From CAZPMC01 sp964587755 (lineage in GTDB: Bacteria > Bacillota > Clostridia > Acetivibrionales > DTU013), in contig CAZPMC010000007.1 of NCBI GenBank assembly GCA_964587755.1, positions 4,116 to 68,115 of the forward strand: a stretch of 64,000 nucleotides of DNA, in the 5' to 3' direction. Both the position numbers and the translations under genes were made by a program. Positions within the stretch are counted from its first letter, which is position 1. Every line of letters begins with the position of its first letter. This document shows positions 52,421 to 61,382 of this stretch, piece after piece. The notes beneath the pieces are model-generated. The model worked only from the letters and a program-made list of their open reading frames with translations, was not told where the DNA came from and made no database searches.

Positions 52421-54163
52421 GTGTCTGTTGTAAACGGTACTTTGATTGTATTAATGTTTTTCTTGCTTTTATACACTGTTTACAGGTTGTTTAGACGTAA
52501 AAGCCTTTTGATGATAATTCCTGTCTGCGCCCAAATTTTCGCAGTGTCAATAGCCTTTTTAAGCTTTGTAAATGATGTTGAGCCGGAAATATATATTGAA
52601 GCTGTATTTGTATTGTTTGGACTAATGCTTCCTCTTGTTTTTCTGATATATGATTATTTATTAATGATTAAAAGGGTAAAAAGGAAAGGTACCTTTGAAG
52701 GGCTGGTGGAAAAAGCTGATAACCGTATTATTTCCAACCCTTCTTTGCCTGATGAAGGCATTAACTGCCTTGCAGCCGATTTTAAAGTTAATAATATTAT
52801 CAGAGGACTGCAATCTTTACCTAAAGACATTCAAAAGAATATCAGAAAACAACTCAATTACGCGAACTCGCTAAATAAACAAAAGGACTACATTGGTCCT
52901 TATTATATTTATGAGACTGTGTCAAAGATAGTAGATACATCATTTATGCTCTACTATAACTTTGGCCGCATTTGCTACAAGCTTCACAAATATGAAGAAG
53001 CCCTTGATGGTTTTAAAATGGCATTAGAGCTTTCAACTCAAGCAGATGATGAATATAAACGGGATATTTACTACAATATCGGTAATACATATTATATGCT
53101 TGGGAAATACTATGAGGCAGCAAAAAGCTATGAAATAGCTTTGCAGCTATTCGGAGACGACCTTAGAACATTAGAAAACCTCTCTTTTACATACGTTCGC
53201 AACGGAGAGCATGACCGTGGTATAGATTTACTGATGAAGACTCCTGTCAATTATGACACTTACAGAGCTCACTTTATTGCAGGAAAGCTGCTTTATGAGG
53301 CTTGCCGATACTCTGAGGCAGAGAATGAATTTGAAAAATGTATTGTACTAAAAAGCGGGCTAATAGAACCAAAAGCGGAAATGGGAAAAGTATTGATAAA
53401 GTTAAAAAAGCATGAGGCTGCAATTGACCTTTATAATCAAATAATATCTATTGATCCGGACAATTATGAAGCGTGGAATAATAAATCAAGGCTTTGCTCT
53501 TTACTGAACCGGTGGACAGAGGCAGCTGGCGGGTATAAAGAAGTTATTCGATTAGACCCCGACAACAGCAAAAACTATTACAATTATGCAGTTGCCCTTG
53601 AAGAGTCTGGTAAGAGAGAGGCTGCTATCGAAGCATATAAAAAAGCAATAGAAATAAGTCCTGACTTTGCCCAAGCCTATAATAATCTCGGGATTGCCCT
53701 GTCTCTGATGGGAAAAACCCATGAAGCACTTGAAGTTTATGAAGAAGGAATAAAGAGAAATGAAAATGATTTTAACCTTTATTTTTACTTGGGAATGAAC
53801 CATTTTGAGGAGCAAAGGTACATGGAAGCATCAAAAGCTTATAAGAAAGCGCTGGAGATTAAACCTAAGGAGCTGGAAACCTATTATTACCTGGGCGCTG
53901 CACTTACTCAAATGCGTTATTACAACGATGCTATAGATGCTTATAAAAAAGCTCTTGATATAAAGCCTTCCGATTGGGAGCTTTATTACAGTATTGCTGC
54001 CGTATATGCAATGTTGGGAAGATATGATATTTCATTGGAGAACCTAAAAAAAGCCATTGAGCTTAATTCAGACATATGCGATGATATTGAGAAGAACAGT
54101 GCATTCGACGGGATGCGGGGCAGAAATGACTATAAAGAAATTGTAGCAAGAAAAGCAGTATGA
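52421..54163 (+). CDS. Membrane-anchored TPR protein
   Basis: A 580-residue protein. Three hydrophobic segments lie near residues 5-22, 27-48 and 55-85. Then about ten tetratricopeptide repeats run from about residue 165 to 560, with typical text such as AWNNKSRLCSLLNRWTEAAG, AQAYNNLGIALSLMGKTHEA and ETYYYLGAALTQMRYYNDAI. TPR arrays bind other proteins; the partner is unknown. GTG 52421 has AGGAGG 11 bp after ftsK, suggesting co-transcription. Confidence 0.88.
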   Translation: MSVVNGTLIVLMFFLLLYTVYRLFRRKSLLMIIPVCAQIFAVSIAFLSFVNDVEPEIYIEAVFVLFGLMLPLVFLIYDYLLMIKRVKRKGTFEGLVEKADNRIISNPSLPDEGINCLAADFKVNNIIRGLQSLPKDIQKNIRKQLNYANSLNKQKDYIGPYYIYETVSKIVDTSFMLYYNFGRICYKLHKYEEALDGFKMALELSTQADDEYKRDIYYNIGNTYYMLGKYYEAAKSYEIALQLFGDDLRTLENLSFTYVRNGEHDRGIDLLMKTPVNYDTYRAHFIAGKLLYEACRYSEAENEFEKCIVLKSGLIEPKAEMGKVLIKLKKHEAAIDLYNQIISIDPDNYEAWNNKSRLCSLLNRWTEAAGGYKEVIRLDPDNSKNYYNYAVALEESGKREAAIEAYKKAIEISPDFAQAYNNLGIALSLMGKTHEALEVYEEGIKRNENDFNLYFYLGMNHFEEQRYMEASKAYKKALEIKPKELETYYYLGAALTQMRYYNDAIDAYKKALDIKPSDWELYYSIAAVYAMLGRYDISLENLKKAIELNSDICDDIEKNSAFDGMRGRNDYKEIVARKAV

Positions 54164-54185
54164 GAGAGATTAAGGAGACAAGCAA

Positions 54186-56042
54186 ATGGCTTTTTTACCT
54201 ATATGCAGTAGTGACATGAAATCAAGGGGCTGGGATAGCCTTGATTTTCTTTATATAAGTGGTGACGCATATGTAGACCATCCTAGTTTCGGACATGCTA
54301 TCATAACAAGAATATTAGAAAGTGAAGGATTTAAAGTAGGTATAATAGCACAACCCGATTGGAAATCGTGTAAAGACTTCATGAGGTTAGGACGACCTAA
54401 CCTAGCTGTTCTTATATCATCTGGCGTTATAGATTCTATGGTAAATCATTATACCGCAAGCAAAAAGCGTAGAAGTGACGATAGCTACTCACCGGGTGGT
54501 AGAGCAGGATTTAGACCTGACAGGGCTGTAATTGTATACTCTAATAGGATTAGAGAGGCTTTTGGCAACATTCCTATAATTATAGGAGGAATAGAGGCAA
54601 GCTTGCGAAGATTTGCCCACTATGACTATTGGGAGGACAAGGTCCGCCGTTCGATATTAGCTGACTCACAGGCTGACATGCTCATATACGGAATGGGTGA
54701 AAAGCCCATTATTGAAATAGCAAATGCTTTAAAGAATGGTAATAGCATAGATCAAATCCGCGATGTAGGAGGAACTGCCTTTTTGAGTTCGGCCAAAGAA
54801 GAAGGGTATGTAATACCGTCCTACGAAGAGGTAATTAAAGATAAAAGAGCATATGCGAAAGCTTTCATGCTTCAGTACAACGAGCAGGACGCCATAAGCG
54901 GAAGAAGATTGATACAACCTCATGGAGATCGATTCGTTGTGCAAAATCCTCCATCATTACCAATGACGGTTGGGGAGCTGGACAGAGTATACTCTCTCCC
55001 CTTTGAAAGAACTTATCATCCTTCATACGAAGCAGCAGGAGGAATACCTGCAATCAAAGAAGTACAGTTCAGTATTACAAGTCATAGAGGCTGTTTTGGA
55101 GGATGCTCCTTTTGCGCACTGAATTTTCATCAAGGCAGGACAATTCAAAAGCGCTCACCTGCGTCAATTTTATTTGAAGCTAAAAAGCTTGTTTGGCAAC
55201 CCGGCTTTAAAGGATATATACATGACGTAGGTGGACCCACTGCAAATTTCAGAAATGTCGCATGTGACAAGCAAAGAATTCACGGCACCTGCAAGCATAG
55301 ACAGTGTCTTTATCCCACTGCATGCAGAAATCTTAAGGTAGACCACAGTGAGTACCTTGAGTTGCTAAGAAGTCTCAGACAGATACCTGAGGTTAAAAAA
55401 GTCTTTGTCCGCTCAGGTATTCGCTATGATTACTTGATGCTTGATAAAAATGATGAGTTTTTCAATGAATTGTGCGAACACCATGTAAGCGGGCAGTTAA
55501 AGGTCGCACCTGAGCACATTTCAGACAGAGTACTTGAAAAAATGGGCAAGCCCAGAAGAAGGGTATATGAATCCTTTGTAGAAAAATTTTATTCAATCAA
55601 TAAACGATTGGGAAAAGAGCAATACCTTGTTCCATATCTTATTTCAAGCCATCCGGGAAGTGATTTGAAAGCAGCTATTGAGCTTGCTCTTTATCTGAAG
55701 AAAATAAACTATACACCTGAACAGGTACAGGATTTTTATCCAACACCGGGAACATTGTCTACTTGCATGTTTTATACTTCATTAGATCCCAGAACAATGA
55801 AGTACGTCTATGTTCCTAGAAGTCCGAAAGAAAAAGCAATGCAAAGAGCTCTGCTTCAATTTAAGAGAAAAGAAAACCAGCCTCTTGTTAGAGAAGCTTT
55901 AAAAAAGGCAGGACGGGAGGATTTAATCGGGTACTCTAAGGAATGTCTGGTATGGCCTGAGCGAAAAATTAATAGAAAAGCAAAGAACAAAAAGCCCGGG
56001 AGAAGAAGGGGATCAAGATACAGTAAAATGCGTAATGCTTAA
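54186..56042 (+). CDS. YgiQ-family radical SAM protein
   Basis: A 618-residue YgiQ-type radical SAM protein. An N-terminal B12-binding-like segment (about 1-200) has GDAYVDHPSFGHAIITRILE and IGGIEASLRRFAHYDYWED. The cluster motif is C303-x3-C307-x2-C310 in CFGGCSFCALNF, followed by EVKKVFVRSGIRYDYLML. The C-terminus is basic, rich in KxR, suggesting RNA binding. The reaction is unknown. ATG 54186 has TAAGGAGA. It ends with a promoter for rny just after. Confidence 0.92.
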   Translation: MAFLPICSSDMKSRGWDSLDFLYISGDAYVDHPSFGHAIITRILESEGFKVGIIAQPDWKSCKDFMRLGRPNLAVLISSGVIDSMVNHYTASKKRRSDDSYSPGGRAGFRPDRAVIVYSNRIREAFGNIPIIIGGIEASLRRFAHYDYWEDKVRRSILADSQADMLIYGMGEKPIIEIANALKNGNSIDQIRDVGGTAFLSSAKEEGYVIPSYEEVIKDKRAYAKAFMLQYNEQDAISGRRLIQPHGDRFVVQNPPSLPMTVGELDRVYSLPFERTYHPSYEAAGGIPAIKEVQFSITSHRGCFGGCSFCALNFHQGRTIQKRSPASILFEAKKLVWQPGFKGYIHDVGGPTANFRNVACDKQRIHGTCKHRQCLYPTACRNLKVDHSEYLELLRSLRQIPEVKKVFVRSGIRYDYLMLDKNDEFFNELCEHHVSGQLKVAPEHISDRVLEKMGKPRRRVYESFVEKFYSINKRLGKEQYLVPYLISSHPGSDLKAAIELALYLKKINYTPEQVQDFYPTPGTLSTCMFYTSLDPRTMKYVYVPRSPKEKAMQRALLQFKRKENQPLVREALKKAGREDLIGYSKECLVWPERKINRKAKNKKPGRRRGSRYSKMRNA

Positions 56043-56062
56043 TACTGTAAGTTTTGTTTTTC

Positions 56063-56091
56063 TTGACATAAAAATTAAAAAAGTTTACAAT
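56063..56091 (+). promoter_or_regulatory. Sigma-A promoter for rny
   Basis: TTGACA (56063-56068), 17 bp spacer, TACAAT (56086-56091). Transcription would start near 56098, giving a leader of about 100 bases. Confidence 0.75.
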
Positions 56092-56111
56092 TAGTTTGTA
56101 TTTCGAATAAT

Positions 56112-56161
56112 TAATGTGCAGATGAAAAATCTGCACATTATAATATCCGGCTTTAGCCGGA
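56112..56161 (+). promoter_or_regulatory. Two-hairpin 5' leader of rny
   Basis: TAATGTGCAGAT and ATCTGCACATTA form a perfect 12-bp stem with loop GAAAA (56112-56140); CCGGC/GCCGG with loop TTTA follows (56147-56160). Both stand within the first 65 bases of the message. They may protect or autoregulate the RNase Y transcript. Confidence 0.6.
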
Positions 56162-56199
56162 AATGTCCATTGAAAACTGAATACAAGGAGGTGTGTGCT

Positions 56200-57762
56200 A
56201 TTTTAGAATGGGCGGGTATTGGATTATTGATTGGCCTTGTAATTGGAGCTATAGTAGCCTCGATTATATCGTTCCGTAAAGGATATAACCACAGGAAAAA
56301 TGATGCAGAAGCTGAAATCGGCAGTGCTGAAATGGAAGCGATGAGAATTGTAAATGAAGCTTTAAAAGTCGCCGAAAGCAAAAAGCGGGAATCGCTCCTT
56401 GAAGCTAAGGAAGAGGTTCACAAAAGCAGAATTGAACTTGAAAGGGAAATAAAGGAGAGAAGGAACGAACTACTAAGGCAGGAGAGACGACTGGTTCAGA
56501 AGGAGGAAACTCTCGACAAGAAGTTGGATTCACTGGAGCAGAAGGACGAATCTCTCAATAAAAAAATTAAGGAAGTACAAGCATCTCAAGAAAAGGTTGC
56601 AGAGTTACAAAAAAAGCAGCTTGAAGAGCTCGAGAGAATATCGGGTCTGTCGATTGAAGATGCAAAGCAATACCTCATTAGAAATGTAGAGGACGAGGTC
56701 AAGCACGAGCTGGCAATACTTGTGAAGGACCTTGAAGCTAAGGCTAAGGAGGAAGCTGACAGGAAGGCAAGAGACATTATTGCAACAGCAATTCAAAAAT
56801 GCGCTGCCGACCATGTCTCAGAAACCACAGTTTCAGTTGTGCCGTTGCCTAACGATGAAATGAAAGGTCGTATTATAGGACGTGAGGGCAGAAACATAAG
56901 GACGCTTGAGACATTAACCGGGATTGATCTGATTATCGACGATACTCCTGAAGCTGTTATTCTATCTGGGTTTGATCCCATAAGAAGAGAAGTAGCCAGA
57001 ATAACTCTTGAAAAGTTGATTATTGACGGCAGAATACATCCTGCAAGAATCGAAGAGATGGTCGAAAAAGCAAAGAAGGAAGTAGATAATACTATTCGTC
57101 AGGAAGGCGATAGAGCTACCTTTGAGACAGGCGTACACGGATTGCATCCTGAAGTTGTAAGACTACTTGGTAGGCTTAGATTTAGGACCAGTTATGGGCA
57201 GAACGTATTAAACCACTCTATTGAAGTTTCGACCCTCGCAGGAATCATGGCAGCTGAGATTGGCGCAGATGTGCTGCTGGCAAAGAGAGCAGGCCTTCTG
57301 CATGACTTAGGTAAAGCAGTTGACCATGAAATGGAAGGATCCCATGTTACAATTGGCGGAGATCTCGCAAAGAAGTACAGAGAAAGTAACGAAGTTGTCG
57401 ATGCAATTTTATCTCACCACGGAGACGTTGAACCAACGTCGGTTATTGCGGTACTGGTACAGGCTGCTGACTCAATATCAGCTGCAAGACCGGGTGCAAG
57501 AAGAGAAACACTCGAATCATATATCAAGAGAATCGAAAAGCTTGAAGAAATTGCAAATTCCTTCTCCGGCGTAGAAAAATGTTTTGCTATACAAGCCGGT
57601 AGAGAGATAAGAATAATAGTCAAGCCTGAAGCTGTATCTGACGATGAAATGGTTTTGAAAGCTCGTGAAATTGTTAAAAAGATTGAAAGCGAACTTGAAT
57701 ATCCGGGTCAGATAAAGGTAAATGTGATCAGAGAGACAAGAGCTACTGAATACGCAAAATAA
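56200..57762 (+). CDS. rny: Ribonuclease Y, probable ATT start
   Basis: RNase Y starts mRNA decay from the membrane. The N-terminal segment IGLLIGLVIGAIVASIISF anchors it, a long coiled coil (about 30-190) follows, then a KH domain near 205-270 (GRIIGREGRNIRTLETLTG), and the HD domain with RAGLLHDLGKAVDHE (His near 368) and SHHGDVEPTS. The only well-spaced start for AAGGAGG (56185-56191) is ATT at 56200, eight bases later. GTG 56191 overlaps that site, and TTG 56170 has none. From ATT the product is 520 residues, the same length as Bacillus RNase Y. ATT starts are rare, so the start is provisional. Confidence 0.9.
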   Translation: MLEWAGIGLLIGLVIGAIVASIISFRKGYNHRKNDAEAEIGSAEMEAMRIVNEALKVAESKKRESLLEAKEEVHKSRIELEREIKERRNELLRQERRLVQKEETLDKKLDSLEQKDESLNKKIKEVQASQEKVAELQKKQLEELERISGLSIEDAKQYLIRNVEDEVKHELAILVKDLEAKAKEEADRKARDIIATAIQKCAADHVSETTVSVVPLPNDEMKGRIIGREGRNIRTLETLTGIDLIIDDTPEAVILSGFDPIRREVARITLEKLIIDGRIHPARIEEMVEKAKKEVDNTIRQEGDRATFETGVHGLHPEVVRLLGRLRFRTSYGQNVLNHSIEVSTLAGIMAAEIGADVLLAKRAGLLHDLGKAVDHEMEGSHVTIGGDLAKKYRESNEVVDAILSHHGDVEPTSVIAVLVQAADSISAARPGARRETLESYIKRIEKLEEIANSFSGVEKCFAIQAGREIRIIVKPEAVSDDEMVLKAREIVKKIESELEYPGQIKVNVIRETRATEYAK

Positions 57763-57792
57763 TAAGGGGGGCATAAAGCACCCCTTATTTTT
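57761..57792 (+). terminator. Terminator after rny
   Basis: AATAAGGGG pairs with CCCCTTATT, then TTT. It overlaps the rny stop. Confidence 0.8.
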
Positions 57793-57828
57793 CTTAATAT
57801 GACTAAAAGAGTAACGGAGGATATGCTT

Positions 57829-58602
57829 TTGAAGGTACTGTTTATAGGAGATATTGTTGGCAAACCCGGTAGAAGAGCTGCTGCGGAAATGATTGCAATT
57901 ATAAAAAAGGAAATGCCGTTCGATTATTGCATCGCAAACGCTGAGAACTCAGCAGGTGGCTCCGGTATCACCAATGTACTGGCTCAGGAGCTTTATAAAT
58001 ATGGCATTGACGTCATTACGCTGGGCAACCATACATGGTCAAAACGTGAGGTCACAAACTTTATAGATACTGATACTCATATCATTAGACCGGCAAATTA
58101 CCCGGTGGATTTACCGGGAAAAGGCTCAGTTATTATTGACGGTAAGCTCGGTGTTATTAATTTGCTGGGCCGAGTATATATGGATAGTGTTGACTGCCCT
58201 TTTAGAGTCCTGGACAGAGAATTAGAGCATTTAAAAAGACAGGTAAAAGTAATTATCGTTGATATACACTGTGAAGCTACCTCCGAAAAAGCGGCTCTTG
58301 CTTGGCACGCTGACGGAAGGGTGAGTTGTGTAATCGGAACTCATACCCATGTCCAGACTGCTGATGAAAAGATATTACCCCGAGGCACTGCATTCCTTAC
58401 AGATGTTGGAATGACAGGCCCTAGCGATGGCATTCTCGGAGTTGACTCAGAAATAATACTGGAAAAATTCCTATCATTTATGCCTGTGAGATTTCAACTG
58501 GCAAAGGGAAGAGTCCAATTCAATGCAGTATATTTAGATATTGATGAGGTTTCGGGAAAAACAAATTCTATACAGCGAATTTCGAAGATATTTGACCTAT
58601 AA
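57829..58602 (+). CDS. ymdB: YmdB-family metallophosphoesterase
   Basis: A 257-residue YmdB (TIGR00282 family) protein that in Bacillus hydrolyses 2',3'-cyclic nucleotides and affects biofilm and motility decisions. Metal motifs: LFIGDIVGKPGR, CIANAENSAGGSG, TLGNHTWSKREV and IGTHTHVQTADE. TTG 57829 gives the family's usual N-terminus LKVLFIGDIVG, with CGGAGG at 57815-57820 eight bases away; ATG 57823 is too close. It follows rny, the conserved rny-ymdB-spoVS order. Confidence 0.93.
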   Translation: MKVLFIGDIVGKPGRRAAAEMIAIIKKEMPFDYCIANAENSAGGSGITNVLAQELYKYGIDVITLGNHTWSKREVTNFIDTDTHIIRPANYPVDLPGKGSVIIDGKLGVINLLGRVYMDSVDCPFRVLDRELEHLKRQVKVIIVDIHCEATSEKAALAWHADGRVSCVIGTHTHVQTADEKILPRGTAFLTDVGMTGPSDGILGVDSEIILEKFLSFMPVRFQLAKGRVQFNAVYLDIDEVSGKTNSIQRISKIFDL

Positions 58603-58634
58603 TTAAAAAAATTCAAAAATTTAACTAAATAAAA

Positions 58635-58659
58635 AGGAATTTCAATTTTTGTGTAGAAT
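58635..58659 (+). promoter_or_regulatory. Sigma-H promoter candidate for spoVS
   Basis: AGGAATT (58635-58641), 11 bases, then GTAGAAT (58653-58659), matching the sigma-H pattern AGGAwWW-N11-RnnGAAT. spoVS of Bacillus is sigma-H controlled, which supports it. About 50 bases before the ATG. Confidence 0.6.
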
Positions 58660-58707
58660 TCTTTTCTAATAATATAATTTCTATTTGCAATAGGGGGTAA
58701 TAAAATC

Positions 58708-58971
58708 ATGGACGTTTTAAAGATCTCAGCAAAGTCCAATCCAAATTCCATAGCAGGTGCTTTGGCAGGTGTTATTAGAGAAAAGGGAATAGCTGAAATG
58801 CAGGCAATCGGCGCAGGCGCAATAAACCAGGCGATAAAAGCAATTGCGATTGCACGCGGTTTTGTGGCACCATCGGGACTTGAATTAATTTGCATTCCTG
58901 CATTTACCGACATTTTGATTGACGGAGAAGAGAGAACTGCAATAAAACTTATTGTAGAGCCTCGCAGGTAA
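58708..58971 (+). CDS. spoVS: Stage V sporulation protein S
   Basis: An 87-residue SpoVS: DVLKISAKSNPNSIAGALAG, RGFVAPSGLELICIPAF and IDGEERTAIKLIVEPR are nearly invariant in the family. SpoVS has an Alba-like fold and affects septation and coat assembly. ATG 58708 follows AGGGGGT. It has its own terminator and a sigma-H-like promoter. Confidence 0.97.
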   Translation: MDVLKISAKSNPNSIAGALAGVIREKGIAEMQAIGAGAINQAIKAIAIARGFVAPSGLELICIPAFTDILIDGEERTAIKLIVEPRR

Positions 58972-58984
58972 ACATTGATCCTAT

Positions 58985-59012
58985 AAAAAAGCACATATTT
59001 AGTGCTTTTTTT
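58985..59012 (+). terminator. Terminator after spoVS
   Basis: AAAAAAGCAC, loop ATATTTA, GTGCTTTTTT. Confidence 0.85.
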
Positions 59013-59096
59013 GTGTCTAATTTTACTTACTGATGATTTTATAATTAGTTGGACTATGATAATATTATTCATAAGCAATGAATTAAGGAGTTTTTG

Positions 59097-60842
59097 ATGA
59101 ACCGGGCTAAAAAACTTACAATTATTATAATTACGATTCTGTTTATTTTTACGCTTACAGCATGCAATAGTGCATCCTTGTCTGATTTACTGCAAATTGA
59201 GCAGTATACCAATGACAGTAATGAACAATTATATAAGGCTGATTACGATATTCTTGATAGCGGCCCTGTTGCAGGCGGTACTCTCAATCTTTTTACTACC
59301 GAACCGGATACATTAAATCCGCTTCTTACAAAGAATGTGTATGTAGCTGATTTTTTAGGCTTTATTTATGAAGGCTTGGTTTATCTAGATGAAGAGCAAA
59401 AGGCTGCTCATCTGTTATCAGATGGATGGACCGTATCCGATGACGGACTTACCTGGAATTTTCATATTCGTGAAGGAGTCAGATGGCATGACGGACATAA
59501 CTTTACTGCCGAAGATGTGGAATTTACAGTCCAGACTCTTTTAACTCCAGGTATCGACTCAGTATACAGCCCATTATTGCACAATGTATTAACATTTGCA
59601 GCAGTTGATTCCTACAATTTTAAAATTATTTTAAAAAAACCGAATATTTTTACAGCTGAAATGATGACATTTCCCATACTTCCAAAGCATCTGTCATTAA
59701 ATACGAATGTATTGTCATCATCAGATGATTTTAAACCGGTAGGAACAGGTCCTTATAAGTTTGTTTCGTATACTGAGAAGGAAAATGTTGTGCTCAACGT
59801 CGATGAAAACTGGTGGTATCTGGGTACAGATGGAAACACAGCTAAAGATGCCATGTATATTGATACAATTAATATAAAGATTTTCAGAAGCCATAAAGAT
59901 GCCATGGCGGCTTTACAAGCCGGGCAAATTGATGTTGCAGGAATTAAGTCCAGCGATTTTGAAAAGTATACCGGTAGAACTGACCTTGTAATGAAGAAAT
60001 ATACCTCCCGTGACTTCGAGTTTCTGGCATTAAATCTTAAAAACAGCATTATAGCAGATGTATACGCCAGAAAAGCTATTTCTCTTGCAATTGACAAGGA
60101 TAAGATAGTAAACAATACTCTACTTGGAGAAGCAGTTGCTTCAGAGCTTCCTGTAATGCAAGAAAACTGGATAAATGACCACCGTGAAGCTTCTTCTATT
60201 GAGGCAGTTGAAACAGCAGGTATTGAAGATGTTTCCTCGCCAAAGACACCGGAGGAAGCATTGGAAATGGGAGGATGGAAAAAGAATCAGCAGGGCTATT
60301 ATAAAGTAATTGGGGGGACTCGCAAATATCTTAAGCTTGAGGTTATTGTCAACTCAAACAACAGTATTAGAGTAAATACTGCCCAAGAGGTATGCAATAT
60401 GCTTGAAAGAGTAGGTATTCAGGCAATATGTACGCAATTGGAATGGAATGAGTATTTAACAAGACTCAATAACTCAAAATTCGATATTGCAATGACGGGC
60501 TTAAGAGTTCCTCAGATACCGGACATATCATATTTGTATTCTGAAAGTTACATCTCAAATCCTTTGCCCATAAAAAATGAAAGAGCAAGCAATATATCAG
60601 GCTATTTCAATTTATCGGTAGATGAAAAAATTGAGGCTATGTATGCAAGTAAAGACACTGAAAGAGTAAGGGAAATATTTGATGATACTGCAAATATCTT
60701 AATAAATGACTCTCCTTATATCGGGCTATACTTTTTGCGTGAAGCAATGGTTTACAGCAGAAATATCCGCGGGCCTTTAACCCCCTATATTTGGAAGAAA
60801 TATAATGATATAAGATTTTGGTATAAGCTCCAGTTGCCGTAG
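59097..60842 (+). CDS. Oligopeptide-type ABC substrate-binding lipoprotein
   Basis: A 581-residue family-5 solute-binding protein. The signal segment ends LTAC with the lipid-attachment cysteine at 23. Domain text: AGGTLNLFTTEPDTLNPLL, FHIREGVRWHDGHNFTAEDV, VGTGPYKFVSY and ARKAISLAIDKDKI are all typical of OppA/DppA-type binders. No permease or ATPase gene is adjacent, so it either feeds a transporter encoded elsewhere or acts as a sensor. AAGGAG at 59085-59090 is spaced for ATG 59097. Confidence 0.9.
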   Translation: MNRAKKLTIIIITILFIFTLTACNSASLSDLLQIEQYTNDSNEQLYKADYDILDSGPVAGGTLNLFTTEPDTLNPLLTKNVYVADFLGFIYEGLVYLDEEQKAAHLLSDGWTVSDDGLTWNFHIREGVRWHDGHNFTAEDVEFTVQTLLTPGIDSVYSPLLHNVLTFAAVDSYNFKIILKKPNIFTAEMMTFPILPKHLSLNTNVLSSSDDFKPVGTGPYKFVSYTEKENVVLNVDENWWYLGTDGNTAKDAMYIDTINIKIFRSHKDAMAALQAGQIDVAGIKSSDFEKYTGRTDLVMKKYTSRDFEFLALNLKNSIIADVYARKAISLAIDKDKIVNNTLLGEAVASELPVMQENWINDHREASSIEAVETAGIEDVSSPKTPEEALEMGGWKKNQQGYYKVIGGTRKYLKLEVIVNSNNSIRVNTAQEVCNMLERVGIQAICTQLEWNEYLTRLNNSKFDIAMTGLRVPQIPDISYLYSESYISNPLPIKNERASNISGYFNLSVDEKIEAMYASKDTERVREIFDDTANILINDSPYIGLYFLREAMVYSRNIRGPLTPYIWKKYNDIRFWYKLQLP

Positions 60843-60902
60843 CTAGCTTTTTAAGGTAATATATTATTTATTGAACTGCTGAGAAAAGAGAGGATTTTTA
60901 GA

Positions 60903-61382
60903 ATGCTTTGGATTATTATTCCTATTTTAATTGTAATAATAGACCAGATTACAAAATATCTTGTTGTAAATAACATTTCTATGAATCAAATGATACCGGT
61001 TATAGAAGATTTTTTTTATCTTACGCTCCATAAAAACTCTGGTGGAGCTTGGGGAATTATGCAAAATAGCAGAATCTTCTTTATTATAATGGTACCGATT
61101 ATCTCGGCAGGCGTAATTTATAGTATTTATAAAAATAATAGCCCCATGATAAGACTTGCATTATCGGTAATACTCGGCGGCGCAATCGGCAACTATATAG
61201 ACAGACTACTTGAAGGCAGCGTGACGGATTTCTTTTTGTTTTATATCGGCTCATATCCCTTTCCAATATTTAATGTTGCCGATATAGCTGTTACTTGCGG
61301 TACGGCACTTTTAGTTGTTTACATGCTGTTTGTCTATAAGGAACCTCAAAAGGAAAGTAAAAATGAGGCTGAAAATGATTGA
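60903..61382 (+). CDS. lspA: Lipoprotein signal peptidase LspA
   Basis: A 159-residue LspA with four membrane segments. The catalytic aspartates are in GNYIDRLLEGSVTDFF and FNVADIAVTCG; the early motif IIVIDQITKYLV and KNSGGAWGI are also present. It removes signal peptides from prolipoproteins such as the binding protein upstream. It overlaps the start of the pseudouridine synthase gene by about 20 bp. Confidence 0.96.
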   Translation: MLWIIIPILIVIIDQITKYLVVNNISMNQMIPVIEDFFYLTLHKNSGGAWGIMQNSRIFFIIMVPIISAGVIYSIYKNNSPMIRLALSVILGGAIGNYIDRLLEGSVTDFFLFYIGSYPFPIFNVADIAVTCGTALLVVYMLFVYKEPQKESKNEAEND

